Assembly (NCBI RefSeq): GCF_028640845.1
Contig: NC_080539.1
Coordinates: forward strand, 179,813,459-179,877,458
Origin: Ahaetulla prasina
Taxonomy: Eukaryota; Chordata; Lepidosauria; Squamata; Colubridae
DNA length: 64,000 nt
Direction: 5' to 3'
Shown here: one piece after another, positions 10,901 to 19,137 of the stretch
How the letters are laid out: every line of letters begins with the position of its first letter
Numbering within the stretch: the first letter of the stretch is position 1
Made by a program: the position numbers and the translations under genes
The notes under the pieces: model-generated
What the model saw: only the letters and a program-made list of their open reading frames with translations
What the model was told of the DNA's origin: nothing
Database searches by the model: none

Positions 10901-13900
10901 CCACCTTTAAAGCGCTCCATGGCATAGGACCGGGTTATCTACGGGACCGCCTACTGCCACCAATAGCCTCCCATCGACCAGTGCGCTTCCATAGGGAGGG
11001 TCTTCTCAGGGTGCCATTGGCCAGACAATGTCGTCTGGCGACCCCCAGGGGGAGGGCTTCTCTGTGGGGCTCCAACCCTCTGGAACGAGCTACCACCAGG
11101 GATCCGCCAACTTCCTGATCTCCGGACCTTTCGACGCAAGCTGAAAACGTTCCTATTTCATCGTGCAGGACTGGCCTAATGGTTTTTAAATGGGGTTTTA
11201 TTGGATTTTATAGTTTCTAGCCAAATTCAAATATTTGTCTTTTAAATTTGTTCTTAATTTTTGTATTTCATTGTTTTATCCTGGCTGTAAACCGCCCTGA
11301 GTCCTTTGGGAGAAGGGCGGTATAGAAATTAAATAAACTTAACTTAACTTAACTTAAATTGAATGAACAGAAGACTAAGATAATAACTAAAAATATGAAT
11401 ATCAAAACAAGAGGTGGTTACTTATAAAGAACTTCTTTTTGTAGAAAAGGGTAAGTTACAACTAAAATCCTTAAACAAACTTAGAGATGAAGGCATGAAT
11501 TATACTTGGTTTCAGTATGGACAGTTGCAAGCTAGATGGAGATTAGATGGGAAAATTGGTATTATGCAAAATGAGGAAAATTTGGTAAAACAAATTAGAG
11601 ATCAAGGTCAAATGCATATTAAGAGGTTGTACAATGTATTGATAGAAAGAGACTCAGAAACAGAATTAGTTAAGGATTGTATGATAAAATGGGCACAAAA
11701 TATTCAACAACCTATAATGATGGAAACATGGGAAAAATATGGGTTAGAAATGTCAAATTTACACAAGCACAAAGTTTAAGAGAGAATTTTTATAAAATGT
11801 TTTATAGATGATACCTAGACCCTAAAAAATTGGCATGTATGTATCCGAATATGCAAGCCAAATGTTGGCGATGTGAATGTGTGGATGCTACTTATTTTCA
11901 TATATGGTGGACTTGTAAAAAAATCAAAACATTTTGGATTAAAATATGGTGGATTATGCAGAATATTCTGAAAAAGAAGATAAAATTTACTCCACAGTTG
12001 TTTTTATTGGGTATAATTACAGACTGTACAGTTATAGAGACTAAGCTGATTCTAAATTTAATAACAGCAGCGAGACTTTTGGTTGCACAATACTGGAAGA
12101 GAGAAGATTTACCTACGATTGAAGAATGGACACTTAAAGTATCAAACTTAGCAGAAATGGAAAAAATCTCTGTGTATTTGAAAGAACATTCACAAGAAAA
12201 ATATGTATTGGAGTGGAGAAGATGGATTGATTATGTTCAAAACAAGTATCGGACTAAAAAGTACCAAATAGTCTATGAATAATGTTACAAATGGTATATA
12301 TTAATGTATATGTTTAAATGGGAAAGGGGAGTTAAGGTGGTGTTGGGACACCGTGTATATGAGGTAGATTTTTGTGGTATTTTAGCTTATGATTGATAAA
12401 TGTTATACCCTGCATTTTGTTCTGGGAAGTCTCGGTGGGGGGGTTGGGGGGGAGAAAGAGGAGGGAGGGGGGAGGGGGGAGGGGGGAACGATGGTTTAAA
12501 AATTTGTTCTGTGTAAAACTTTTCCAATAAAAAAAAGAGAAAAGAATAAAGGATTAAGGATTCATGGAACTCAAGCTGCTCTGGGTAGGCCACAGGAGCC
12601 TGTCAACAGGTGGAAAAAAACCATATGAAGGTAAATGCCACACAGCAAATCCTGAGGTGCTAGGCCACAAGGACAATTGTGCCATTCCCCAATCCCCATG
12701 CTTAGAGAACAGCATGAGGTGGCCTGTTCGAGTATCAACATCGTTGTATTTCCATAAGATACTCATACCAGCAAAAATAAATTTTGCCCAACACTTGAAG
12801 AATTGTTTCTAGAAAGAAACAATTCTGACAATATCTGACTAGGAATTTAAATTTGGAGAATATGCAGCAATAGCAAAATTAACAGCATTTTAACTAAATT
12901 CAAGCAAAAATGTTTCCCTTATATAGAATATATTATGCAGCATGGCCATTTTTTTAAAAAAAAATCTTGGATGATGGCATCACATTTTTTAGAACTTTTC
13001 ATGATACTTATTTTTCATAGTCAAATGATCCAAGGTACAAAATACAAAATTAAAACATTAACAAATATCTTATAATTGTTTTATTTTCCTAGATAAAGTC
13101 TATGAAGAAATTTCAAAAATCATTGGGTCTGCTCAGCCAAGGATTGAACATCGAGCAAAGATGCCTTATACTGATGCAGTTATCCATGAAGCTCAAAGAT
13201 TTGCTGATATTGTTCCAGCAAATGTAGCACGAGCAACTACAGTGGATATAACTTTCAAAGGCTTTTTCATTCCAAAGGTGATTAGTCTCATATAAGTGCT
13301 TTGTTCATTCAGTGATGGTTAGTGTATATCAGCGGTGAAATCCAGCAGGTTCTGACAGGTTCTGGAGAACTGGCAGCGGAAATTTTGAGCAGTTCGGAGA
13401 ACTGGCAAATACCACCCCTGACTGGCCCTAGAGTGGGGTGGGAATGGAGATTTTGCAATATCCTTCTCCCAGGAGTGGGGAGGGAATGATGGTTTTGCAG
13501 TATCCTTTCCCCTGCCACGGCCACCAAGCCACACCACACCCACCAAGTCACGGCCACAGAACTGGTAGTAAAAAAATTTGGACTTCACCCCTGGTGTATA
13601 TCCTCTTAATTATTATGTCCAACCAGATCATCCTCTTGATATCTTTGATATCTATGTCATAAAAATTATCAGTGTTCAACATTTCTATATGTCTGAAACT
13701 TAACTGAGAAAGGGCAGCCATAGCATCACTTGGATCACCCAGGATGGAGATTTTCTTAATTTTCTTCGTTGTTGTTCAGATTGTTTTCAATCCCAGCAAA
13801 TCTTTCTTCCATTTCTTTTTTTAACTATTGCAGTCATTTTTTAACCAAATTCTCCAAACAGTTTCTGTTTGAAAATAAATATGTTGAAATGCCCTTATCA

Positions 13901-16900
13901 GCAATTTGTTCTAGGATCCTTCTCCCAGTTTGGCAATTTTTCTTGTAGTTGCTATGATGTGAAAGTGGAAGTCTAACAGTTACTATGATGAGAATAAAGT
14001 AGACTTGTTTATTCTGTTCCCCCCGCTTTCTATTTTAAACTTTTTAGTCTCAGCTAGCTTTCCATAATCACAGTCAAGCAGTCTAGCTCAGGGATCTCCA
14101 ACCTTGTCAACTTTAAGACTTGTGGACTTCAATTCCAGGAATACCTCAGGCAGCAAAGCTGGCTCAGGAATTCTGGGAGCTGAAGTCCACAAGTCTTAAA
14201 GTTGACAAGGTTGGAGACCCCTGGTCTAGCTCATAGTATTCTTATCGTCTTGTTTGGTAAAATCCACCATTATTGTCCTCATATATAAATAGCCAGCCTT
14301 CCCATGTTACTCTAATTAAGTTTATTTAATGTCAAAGACACTTTCATCAAAGAAAAAAAATACCTATTTTTAAAAATCACTATCCTTTACTGTTTGAGAC
14401 TTTCTAATATCACAATATTAACAACCTAAGAGATGACTCTACACATGGACATCACCAGATGGTCAACACAAAAATCAGATTGACTATCTCCTCTGCAGCC
14501 AAGATGGAGAAGCTCTATACAGTTAGTAAAAACAAGACCAGGAGCTGACTGTGACTCAGATCATGAGCTTCTTCTTGCAAAATTTAGGCTTAAACTAAAG
14601 AAAGTAGGGAAAAGCACCAGGCCACTCAGGTATGAACTAAATCATACCCCTGATGAATGTACAGTAGAGATGACAAATAGATTTAAAGAATTAGATCTGA
14701 TAGACAGAGTGCCTGAAGAACTATGGACGGAGGTTTGCAACATTGTACAAGAGGTAGCAACTAAAACCATTCCAAAGAAAAAGAAATGCAAGAAAGCAAA
14801 ATGGCTGTCTGAGGAAGCTCTGCAAATAGCTGAGGAAAGAAGGGAAGCAAAAAGCAAGGGAGAAAGAGAAAGATACAACCAGTTGAATGCAGAATTCCAG
14901 AGAATAGCTAGAAGAGATAAGAATGCATTCTTAAATGAACAGTGCAAAGAAATAGAAGAAAACAATAGAATAGGGAGGACCAGAGATCTATTCAAGAAAA
15001 TTGGAGATATGAAGGGAACGTTTCATGCAGAGATGGGCATGATAAAGGACCAAAATGGCAGGGCCTAACAGAGGCAGAAGAGATTAAGAAGAGGTGGCAA
15101 AATTACACAGAAGAACTATACAAGAATGAGCTTAACATCCCTGATAACCACAATGGGGTGGTCACTAACCTTGAGCCAGACATCCTAGAATGTGAAGTCA
15201 AATGGGCCTTAAGAAATCTGAGCAACAACAAAGCTAGTGGAGGAGACAGTATTCCAGCTGAGCTACTCAAAATCTTAAAAGACGACGCAGTAAAAGTGCT
15301 ACACCCAATTTGCCAGCAAATTTGGAAAACTCAACAATGGCCACAGGATTGGAAAAGGTCAGTTTACATTCCAATTCCAAAGAAAGGCAATGCCAAAGAA
15401 TGTTCAAACTATCACACTATTTCACTCATTTCACATGCTAGTAAGGTTATGCTTAAAATCCTACAAGCTAGGCTCCAGCAATATGTGGATCGAGAACTAC
15501 CAGAAGTACAGGCAGGATTTCGTAGAGGCAGAGGAACTAGAGATCAAATTGCCAACATATGCTGGATCATGGAGAAAGCTAAGGAGTTCCAGAAAAACAT
15601 CTACTTCTGTTTCATTGACTATGCTAAAGCCTTTGATTGTATGGATCACAACAAATTGTGGCAAGTTCTTAAAGAAATGGGAGTACCAGACCATCTTATT
15701 TGTCTCTTGAGAAACCTGTATGCGGGTCAAGAAGCCACAGTGAGAACTGGACACGGAACTACTGATTGGTTCAAAATTGGGAAAGGAGTCCGACAAGGCT
15801 GTATACTATCACCCTGCCTATTTAACTTATATGCAGAACACATCATGAGAAAGGCAGGTGTTGTGTCTTGCCCGCCCTCAGAGCAGCCGGGGCCTTCTTA
15901 CCTGCTCCCGAACAATGAGGAATGTATGCCTCCCGGCCCAAGTCCTGGCTCCATGCCCACACAAACTGCAGAAGAAGGAGCATCTCCCGGCCCCAGCCCT
16001 GACTCCATGCCCAGGCAAACGGAGCAGCTAGACCCCTCCCCCTCCTCCACAGCATGTGAGCCTGAGGAGGTTTATTCTAACAGCTGCTGATTGGTGTGAC
16101 CCTCGCATCAGAAGGCTGGATAGGCGGAGGCAACAGAAGGAAGGGAGGGGCAGGCCTTAATGAGTGCTGAGTCATGGAGCCACACCCCATGGCCTATATA
16201 AAGGATCTGCTTTCTGGCAGTCTCTGAGTCAGGCAAAAGTCGAACTTATCTTGCTGAAGTCACTTACTGGTCTCCTGCCTGCTCTGAGGACTTTGCTAGG
16301 ACTTTGGGCAGAGCTGCAGAGGCAAGCCTGATTCGGATTTCCCTGACCCGGCCGTCAGCGGAGGAGTGGGACACGACAGCAGGGCTAGATAAATCAAAAA
16401 TTGGAATTAAGATTGCCGGAAGAAATATCAACAACCTCAGATATGCAGATGATACCACTCTAATGGCAGAAAGCGAAGAGGAACTAAAGAGTCTCTTGAT
16501 GCAGGTGAAGGAGGAGAGTGCAAAAGTTGGCTTGAAACTCAACATTAAGAAAACTAAAATCATGGCATCCATCCCTTTCAATTCCTGGCAGATAGATGGT
16601 GAAGAAATGGAGGTAGTGACAGATTTTATTTTCCTGGGCTCCAAGATCACCGCAGATGGGGACTGCAGCCAAGAAATTAAAGGTGCTTGCTTCTGGGGAG
16701 GAAAGCTATGGCAAATCTAGACAGCGGACTAAAAGCAGAGACATCACCCTGCCAACAAAAGTGCGTATAGTCAAAGCTATGGTTTTCCCAGTTGCAATGT
16801 ATGGCTGTGAAGGTTGGACCATAAGAAAGGCTGAGCCAAAGAATTGAGGCCTTTGAACTCTGGTGCTGGAGAAGACTCCTGCGAGTCCCTTGGACTGCAA

Positions 16901-18732
16901 GGCGAACAAACAAGTCAGTTCTAGAGGAGATCAACCCTGACTGCCCTTTAGAAGGTCAGATCCTGAAGATGAAACTGAAATAATTTGGCCACCTAATGAG
17001 AAAGAAGGATTCACTGGAGAAGAGCCTAATGCTGGGAAAGATTGAGGGCAAAAGAAGAAGGGGACGGCAGAGAACGAGGTGGCTGGATGGAGTCACTGAA
17101 GCAGTAGGCATGAGTTTAAATGGACTCCAGAGGATGGTGGAGGACAGGAAGGCCTGGAGGAATGTTGTCGGACACAACTTCGCAACTAACAACAACTACA
17201 AATATCACAATCCTCTGGAGCTTTTTGCCTTTAAATTAAAAACCATTCAGATAGTGGTTTTCTTAATTTGTTTTCTTAATTTCAGAAAGATTCTTTTTGA
17301 GATTCTTTAATTCTCATTGCTCTTCAGAATATCTTTCTGAAGTTGTATGGCAATTAAACTGTAAAGTGATTAGGAAGGTGACACTTTGGCCAGTCAAATG
17401 TTCATAACAAGGCTGCAAAGTCATTTAGGGCACTATTATAAATACCAGTAAAGAAGAATATTTAGCTCAGGGTTGAAATGAGGGGTGCTTGGTACTCTCT
17501 GAGCTTGGTTGTTTTCTTGCAGAAGTCTCATTACCCTAAGTAGGTCATATCATTAGTGCTAGTAAGTAATGCTGTTTGCTGTCAGTTGACTGCAAACTGA
17601 CAGCAAACAGCACTCCTTAATAGCACTGATGATGTTACCTATGAGGGTAATGAAATGTCTGCAAGAAAACAACCAAGTTCAGACCCCTCACTGTTATAAG
17701 TCCTTGATTCCAACGCTACTCAACCCATAATCGCCCCCAAGACATTAAATAACTGTAGGATTTTTTAGGGAGGAGCAGCTCTTCCGGAGCACACATTGAT
17801 AATCCCCCAATTTCTCCTCCCTCTAAAGAAATTTTCTATCCGCCAAACCTGACTCCTAGCTATCAGGTCCACTGTTGGGCTGTTTCTGCAAAGCTATTCA
17901 AAGAGACATCTAACTGGTCGTAACAATTCACCTGGAAGGCGTTCCGTTTCCATCAGATTGGGAAATTTGTGAATTTGTAATGGCTTTTTAAGTTTTCATA
18001 TTAACAAGTAAACCAAAGAGGAGTGCTAATTCTTTAATAATTCATTAATACCTGCAGGGCACACACATCATTCCCTTGCTGACTTCTGTGCTCCATGATG
18101 AATCTCAGTGGGAGAAACCTCATGAATTCTATCCTGAGCATTTTCTTGACTCTGAAGGAAACTTTGTGAAGAGGGATGCATTCATGCCTTTCTCTGCAGG
18201 TAACATCTTCTATCATATTTGTATACAGTGAATGAGAATTTCAATAACAACATTTTTTGTAAAGAAATCATCAGAATAATCCACTCAACATTCTAAAAGT
18301 GGCAAAAACTAAATAGGATGCTCAAGCTATTTTCAGGGATTCAGTATAGAAGAAACGTAGCGGAGGTTCATTTTTTAAGAACTACATTATTCCTATACGA
18401 TTAATCTCTATTGTAAAATTTTGGATTAGTTCGTTTTCATGCATGTGATTTGTCATCTCTGAGCCACCATTTCATGGGAAGAAGTGCAAAATGTTATCGA
18501 AGAACCACTGAAGCCAGTTTCCACGTCTTTGTTCATTGTTCCAGGTCGGAGAATCTGCTTAGGTGAGACCCTTGCCAAAATGGAGCTCTTTCTGTTCTTT
18601 ACCAGCCTCCTGCAGAGATTCACTTTCCAGCCACCCCCTGGAATATCAAAAGAAGACCTGGACTTGACACCAGCAATTGGGTTTACAGCTCCTCCTACGC
18701 CTTATAAGTTGTGTGCTCTGCCTCGTTCATAA
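1817..18732 (+). CDS. CYP2K-like: Cytochrome P450 family 2 (CYP2K-like), gene A, nine exons
   Basis: Exons: 1817-1999, 6108-6270, 6736-6885, 7184-7344, 7601-7774, 8424-8568, 13093-13277, 18058-18199, 18545-18732. They join without frameshift into 1491 bp (496 residues plus TAA), the usual CYP2 length, with the family's nine-exon phase pattern. The product should be an ER-bound heme monooxygenase fed by NADPH-P450 reductase; substrate is unknown. Visible parts: membrane anchor at about 4-24, hinge NLPPRPR at 34-40 (Arg37 replaces the usual Gly), WxxxR at 125-129, helix I AGMET at 302-306, ExxR at 358-361 (EAQR), PEHF at 413-416, and heme loop FSAGRRICLG with ligand Cys439. The subfamily call (2K-like, possibly 2W-related) is from memory of these families and less certain than family 2. 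Introns hold large post-duplication insertions (L1 in intron 6, BovB in intron 7), yet every splice site is consensus. Confidence 0.93.
2660..2912 (+). mobile_element. Short hAT transposon in gene A intron 1, empty site in arm B
   Basis: A 253-bp element with termini CAGTGGTGGG and CCACCACTG and a perfect 8-bp duplication TGTTAAAT at 2652-2659 and 2913-2920. Gene B intron 1 carries a single TGTTAAAT at the same place (about 26985-26995), so insertion followed the duplication. The body contains the ACCGGTAGT and CCACGCCCACC-type motifs of a family seen many times in this window. Confidence 0.9.
3402..3697 (-). mobile_element. tRNA-derived SINE with an L2-type 3' tail
   Basis: Read on the minus strand, it has a box A-like TGGCGCAGTCTG (3669-3680) and a box B-like GGTTCAAGTCCCACC (3611-3625). 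It ends with GCCGCCCTGAGTCTTTGG plus an AAATA-rich tail. That tail matches the end of the L2-clade LINEs at 10708-11356 and 36448-37722. The corresponding place in gene B intron 1 (about 27510) lacks it. Confidence 0.8.
3786..3823. repeat. (CAAT)n / (AAAT)n microsatellite
   Basis: Short tetranucleotide run in gene A intron 1; the gene B counterpart at 28190-28246 has a longer AAAT part. Confidence 0.85.
3824..5005. other. Gene A intron 1, mostly unique DNA
   Basis: AT-rich intron sequence aligning with gene B intron 1 (about 28247-28536 and 29001-29850). No exon or RNA gene seen. Confidence 0.6.
5018..5387 (+). mobile_element. Sauria-type tRNA SINE
   Basis: Full-length-looking squamate SINE: tRNA-related head starting GGGACATGGTGGCTCAG at 5021, box B-like GGTTCGAATCC near 5082, a central region, and a 3' tail ending CTTTTACCTTTACC. 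A 12-bp duplication AAGGGCTGAAAA flanks it (5006-5017 and 5388-5399). Gene B intron 1 lacks it, but that region is also partly deleted, so relative age is less certain than for other insertions. Confidence 0.88.
5570..5905. other. Intron 1 segment missing from the gene B arm
   Basis: About 340 bp is present here and absent from gene B near 29997. Both edges in arm A carry TTTAC, so arm B probably lost the segment by deletion between short direct repeats. An open frame on the minus strand (5647-6114) runs through it but overlaps exon 2 and matches no family I recognise. Confidence 0.5.
6108..6270 (+). CDS. Gene A exon 2
   Basis: 163 bp, the canonical CYP2 exon 2 size; acceptor TTCTAG, donor G|GTAAGC, phase 1 end. 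Encodes residues 62-115 and the first base of Gly116 (YGPVF motif). Two replacements from gene B: Thr83/Ala and Phe108/Ser, the latter in the B-C loop that forms substrate site 1 in this family. Confidence 0.93.
6271..6735. other. Gene A intron 2
   Basis: Ordinary intron DNA. The gene B copy carries a solo LTR here (33755-34386); gene A keeps the undisturbed target GCCCTTGGACAAT. Confidence 0.75.
6736..6885 (+). CDS. Gene A exon 3
   Basis: 150 bp, acceptor TTTAG, donor G|GTGAGT. Encodes residues 116-165 with the helix C WxxxR motif (Trp125 to Arg129), which contacts a heme propionate in this family. Three differences from gene B, all replacements (Val118/Leu, Val127/Met, Thr132/Ile). Confidence 0.93.
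7184..7344 (+). CDS. Gene A exon 4
   Basis: 161 bp, acceptor ATATAG, donor TG|GTAAAT, phase 0 end at residue 219. Holds [17 protein letters not shown], typical of CYP2 helices E-F. One replacement (Met184/Val) and one silent change against gene B. Confidence 0.93.
7601..7774 (+). CDS. Gene A exon 5
   Basis: 174 bp, acceptor TTTCAG, donor AG|GTAAGG. Residues 220-277, the F-G loop to helix H part. Four replacements against gene B (Gln226/Leu, Lys236/Ile, Phe237/Leu, Val259/Leu) and one silent change make it the most divergent exon. Confidence 0.92.
7806..7962. mobile_element. Palindromic MITE, right end truncated
   Basis: Left arm GAGCTTGGTTGTTTTCTTGC and a matching inverted right arm (GCAAGGAAAACAACCAATCTC) around an AT-rich centre. 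Same family as 36072-36236, 17479-17690 and 42492-42703. The outer right end present in gene B (ACCAAGGACCCCT) is missing here, where a GC-rich segment begins. Confidence 0.7.
7963..8363. other. GC-richer segment of unknown origin in gene A intron 5
   Basis: Absent from gene B intron 5, where other sequence lies between the MITE and the conserved TAGTTGATGTGA motif. It is richer in GC than the surrounding intron and reads like a fragment of some repeat, but I cannot name it. A short open frame (8113-8373) has no recognisable domain. Confidence 0.4.
8424..8568 (+). CDS. Gene A exon 6
   Basis: 145 bp, acceptor TTGCAG, donor A|GTAAGC. Residues 278-325 plus one base. Contains helix I with AGMETTSTT (Ala302, Gly303, Thr306), the oxygen-activation groove. 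Differences from gene B: Ile295/Val, Leu318/Met and one silent change. Confidence 0.93.
8569..9053. other. Gene A intron 6, left part
   Basis: Unique intron DNA aligning with 39380-39865 of gene B; no feature beyond the L1 target site at its right end. Confidence 0.7.
9273..9680 (+). pseudogene. L1 ORF1 C-terminal remnant
   Basis: A 135-residue frame with [20 protein letters not shown] followed by a charged K/E-rich tail, placed directly before the L1 endonuclease frame as expected for ORF1. The N-terminal coiled coil and RRM are lacking, so it is the end of a deleted ORF1. Confidence 0.65.
9670..10402 (+). pseudogene. L1 ORF2 endonuclease domain remnant
   Basis: Two overlapping frames (9670-10035 and 9983-10402) encode an APE-like endonuclease: WNVNGLNS at the start, ETHIRS, VYAPN, GDWN and a final SDHSQ. 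The frame changes at a poly-T run near 10010-10020. The endonuclease normally nicks target DNA to prime reverse transcription; this copy cannot do so. Confidence 0.85.
10708..11356 (+). mobile_element. L2-clade LINE 3' fragment nested in the L1
   Basis: Encodes the end of an L2/CR1-type polymerase ([40 protein letters not shown]) and then the 3' UTR ending AACCGCCCTGAGTCCTTTGG, GGGCGGTATAGAAATT and an AACTT-repeat tail. It splits the L1, so it is younger than it. Confidence 0.88.
11414..12282 (+). pseudogene. L1 ORF2 C-terminal remnant
   Basis: Two frames, 11414-11779 and 11830-12282, separated by stops. The second has [20 protein letters not shown] and KTFWIKIW, the C-terminal cysteine region of vertebrate L1 ORF2. 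Confidence 0.8.
12434..12487 (+). repeat. G-run tract in the L1 3' UTR
   Basis: At least six runs of four or more Gs in about 54 bp, capable in principle of forming a G-quadruplex on the plus strand. G-rich 3' UTRs are a known trait of L1 elements. Confidence 0.8.
12561..13092. other. Gene A intron 6, right part
   Basis: Unique intron DNA aligning with 39885-40429 of gene B. It contains a short inverted repeat near 12804-12826 (GAATTGTTTCTAG / AGAAACAATTC) that is present in both copies. Confidence 0.7.
13093..13277 (+). CDS. Gene A exon 7
   Basis: 185 bp, acceptor TTCCTAG, donor AAG|GTGATT, phase 0 end at residue 387. Contains helix K ExxR (Glu358, Arg361). Substrate site 5 follows and reads [11 protein letters not shown] here but [11 protein letters not shown] in gene B, so gene A has lost the proline (Ala371) that most CYP2 proteins keep. 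Confidence 0.93.
13330..13593 (+). mobile_element. hAT transposon in gene A intron 7, shared with gene B
   Basis: 264 bp between CAGCGGTGAAAT and TTCACCCCTG, with 8-bp duplications GTGTATAT at 13322-13329 and 13594-13601. The same insertion with the same duplication is in gene B (40667-41394), so it predates the segmental duplication. Confidence 0.9.
13602..14080. other. Gene A intron 7, middle part
   Basis: Unique intron DNA aligned to 41403-41892. It differs from arm B at roughly one position in 40 by eye, clearly more than the segment after 17280. Confidence 0.6.
14089..14223. mobile_element. Palindromic hAT MITE, shared by both arms
   Basis: 135-bp near-palindrome; arms read CAGGGATCTCCAACCTTGTC and GACAAGGTTGGAGACCCCTG. 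8-bp duplications GTCTAGCT at 14081-14088 and 14224-14231. Same insertion at 41901-42035. Confidence 0.9.
15859..16378 (+). mobile_element. Solo LTR nested in the BovB, 5-bp TSD
   Basis: 520 bp starting TGTTGTGTC and ending GACACGACA, an imperfect terminal inverted repeat beginning TG and ending CA. A perfect 5-bp duplication GCAGG lies at 15854-15858 and 16379-16383. A TATA box (TATATAAA at 16195-16202) lies where an LTR promoter should be. No internal retroelement genes remain, so it arose by LTR-LTR recombination. The first 230 bp are open in frame with the BovB frame (proline/serine-rich, acidic). Five-bp duplications fit either a Gypsy-type or an ERV-type element; I cannot decide. Confidence 0.88.
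16195..16202 (+). promoter_or_regulatory. TATA box of the solo LTR
   Basis: TATATAAA preceded by GGCC, in the third quarter of the LTR; an AP-1-like TGAGTCA lies just upstream near 16168. Confidence 0.55.
17212..18057. other. Gene A intron 7, right part (near-identical to gene B)
   Basis: Aligned with 42229-43069. From about 17281 on I see only a handful of differences from arm B, including inside the MITE at 17479-17690. Confidence 0.7.
17479..17690. mobile_element. Palindromic MITE with inner hairpin
   Basis: 212 bp from TGAGGGGT to ACCCCTCA. Inverted arms read CTTGGTTGTTTTCTTGCAGA / TCTGCAAGAAAACAACCAAG, and the core is itself a hairpin (GCTGTTTGCTGTCAGTT / AACTGACAGCAAACAGC). Shared with gene B (42492-42703). 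Confidence 0.82.
18058..18199 (+). CDS. Gene A exon 8
   Basis: 142 bp, the canonical CYP2 exon 8 length; acceptor CTGCAG, donor G|GTAACA. Residues 388-434 plus one base: [16 protein letters not shown] (the PERF-type motif) and RDAFMPFSA leading into the heme loop. Identical to gene B exon 8. Confidence 0.94.
18200..18544. other. Gene A intron 8
   Basis: Short intron, nearly identical to 43212-43556; no other feature. Confidence 0.8.
18545..18732 (+). CDS. Gene A exon 9 (heme loop and C-terminus)
   Basis: 188 bp including TAA. Completes [11 protein letters not shown] with heme ligand Cys439 and ends in [11 protein letters not shown]. Identical to gene B exon 9 at the base level by eye. Confidence 0.94.
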
Positions 18733-18852
18733 CATGAATCATAATATAGCTTCTACTTCCATATGTGTATTTGTGACTTTTTCAATCTTCTCGTCTAACC
18801 AGTCTCTTGGGAAATATGCTATGATTATTCATACATTTTAAAGTTTACATGC

Positions 18853-19130
18853 ACTACTATTAATCGTCTCATAGTTCCCATCACCAATCTCTTTCCACTT
18901 ATAACTGTATGACTATAACTTGTTGCTGGCAATCCTTATGATTTATATCGATATATTGAGCATCAATTGTGTTGTAAATGTTGTACCTTGATGAACATAT
19001 CTTTTCTTTTATGTACACTGAGAGCATATGCACCAAGACAAATTCCTTGTGTGTCCAATCACACTTGGCCAATAAAATTCTATTCTATTCTATTCTATTC
19101 TATTCTATTCTATTCTATTCTATTCTATTC
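18853..19130 (+). mobile_element. CR1-type LINE 3' end with (ATTCT)n tail, after gene A
   Basis: A 5'-truncated LINE 3' UTR (GAGCATATGCACCAAGACAA, CAATCACACTTGGCCAATAA) ending in a pure ATTCT pentamer run (about 19076-19131), 120 bp after the stop. TACATGC on both sides (18846-18852 and 19131-19137) is the probable duplication. From memory, snake CR1 elements with this tail are known to seed pentanucleotide microsatellites. Gene B has an insertion of the same family at a different position. Confidence 0.85.
19071..19076 (+). promoter_or_regulatory. Candidate poly(A) signal of gene A, LINE-derived
   Basis: First AATAAA after the gene A stop codon (339 bp downstream); it lies inside the LINE tail. 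A weaker AATATA variant lies near 18742. Confidence 0.5.
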
Positions 19131-19137
19131 TACATGC

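Larger units (their letters stand above)
9073..12541 (+). mobile_element. Internally deleted L1 LINE in gene A intron 6, 19-bp TSD
   Basis: A perfect 19-bp duplication AAGAATAAAGGATTAAGGA lies at 9054-9072 and 12542-12560; gene B has one copy (39866-39884). Content in order: a short 5' leader; the C-terminal part of an ORF1-like protein (9273-9680); the apurinic endonuclease domain of ORF2 (from 9670, starting [18 protein letters not shown], with ETHIRS and GDWNGVLD motifs, frameshifted near 10010); a basic linker; a nested L2 fragment; and the ORF2 C-terminus (11414-12282) with a decayed C-x2-C zinc knuckle region. The reverse transcriptase core is missing, so the copy is dead. The 3' end is G-rich and then A-rich. 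Confidence 0.9.
14670..16853 (+). pseudogene. BovB reverse transcriptase relic
   Basis: Conserved segments occupy 14670-15068 (linker), 15158-15858 (RT palm and fingers), and 16384-16850 (YADD box and C-terminal domain). The LTR at 15859-16378 falls between the codons for MRKAG and LDKSK. Other breaks: stops near 15067 and 16718 and a shift near 16680. Confidence 0.88.
14417..17200 (+). mobile_element. BovB/RTE LINE, 5'-truncated, in gene A intron 7
   Basis: Flanked by an 11-bp duplication AATATCACAAT (14406-14416 and 17201-17211); gene B has the single site at 42218-42228. The remnant polymerase starts after the endonuclease. Blocks include [33 protein letters not shown] (RT motif with catalytic Asp), [30 protein letters not shown] (YADD) and a C-terminal [14 protein letters not shown]. 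These are the hallmarks of BovB, an RTE LINE well known for horizontal transfer between squamates and ruminants. It is interrupted by stops, frameshifts and a solo LTR. Confidence 0.93.

Noticed and set aside
15158..16090. A 310-residue frame that looks like a reverse transcriptase fused to a proline-rich tail
   Set aside because: The tail is read from a solo LTR that inserted into the BovB (TSD GCAGG); the fusion is accidental.
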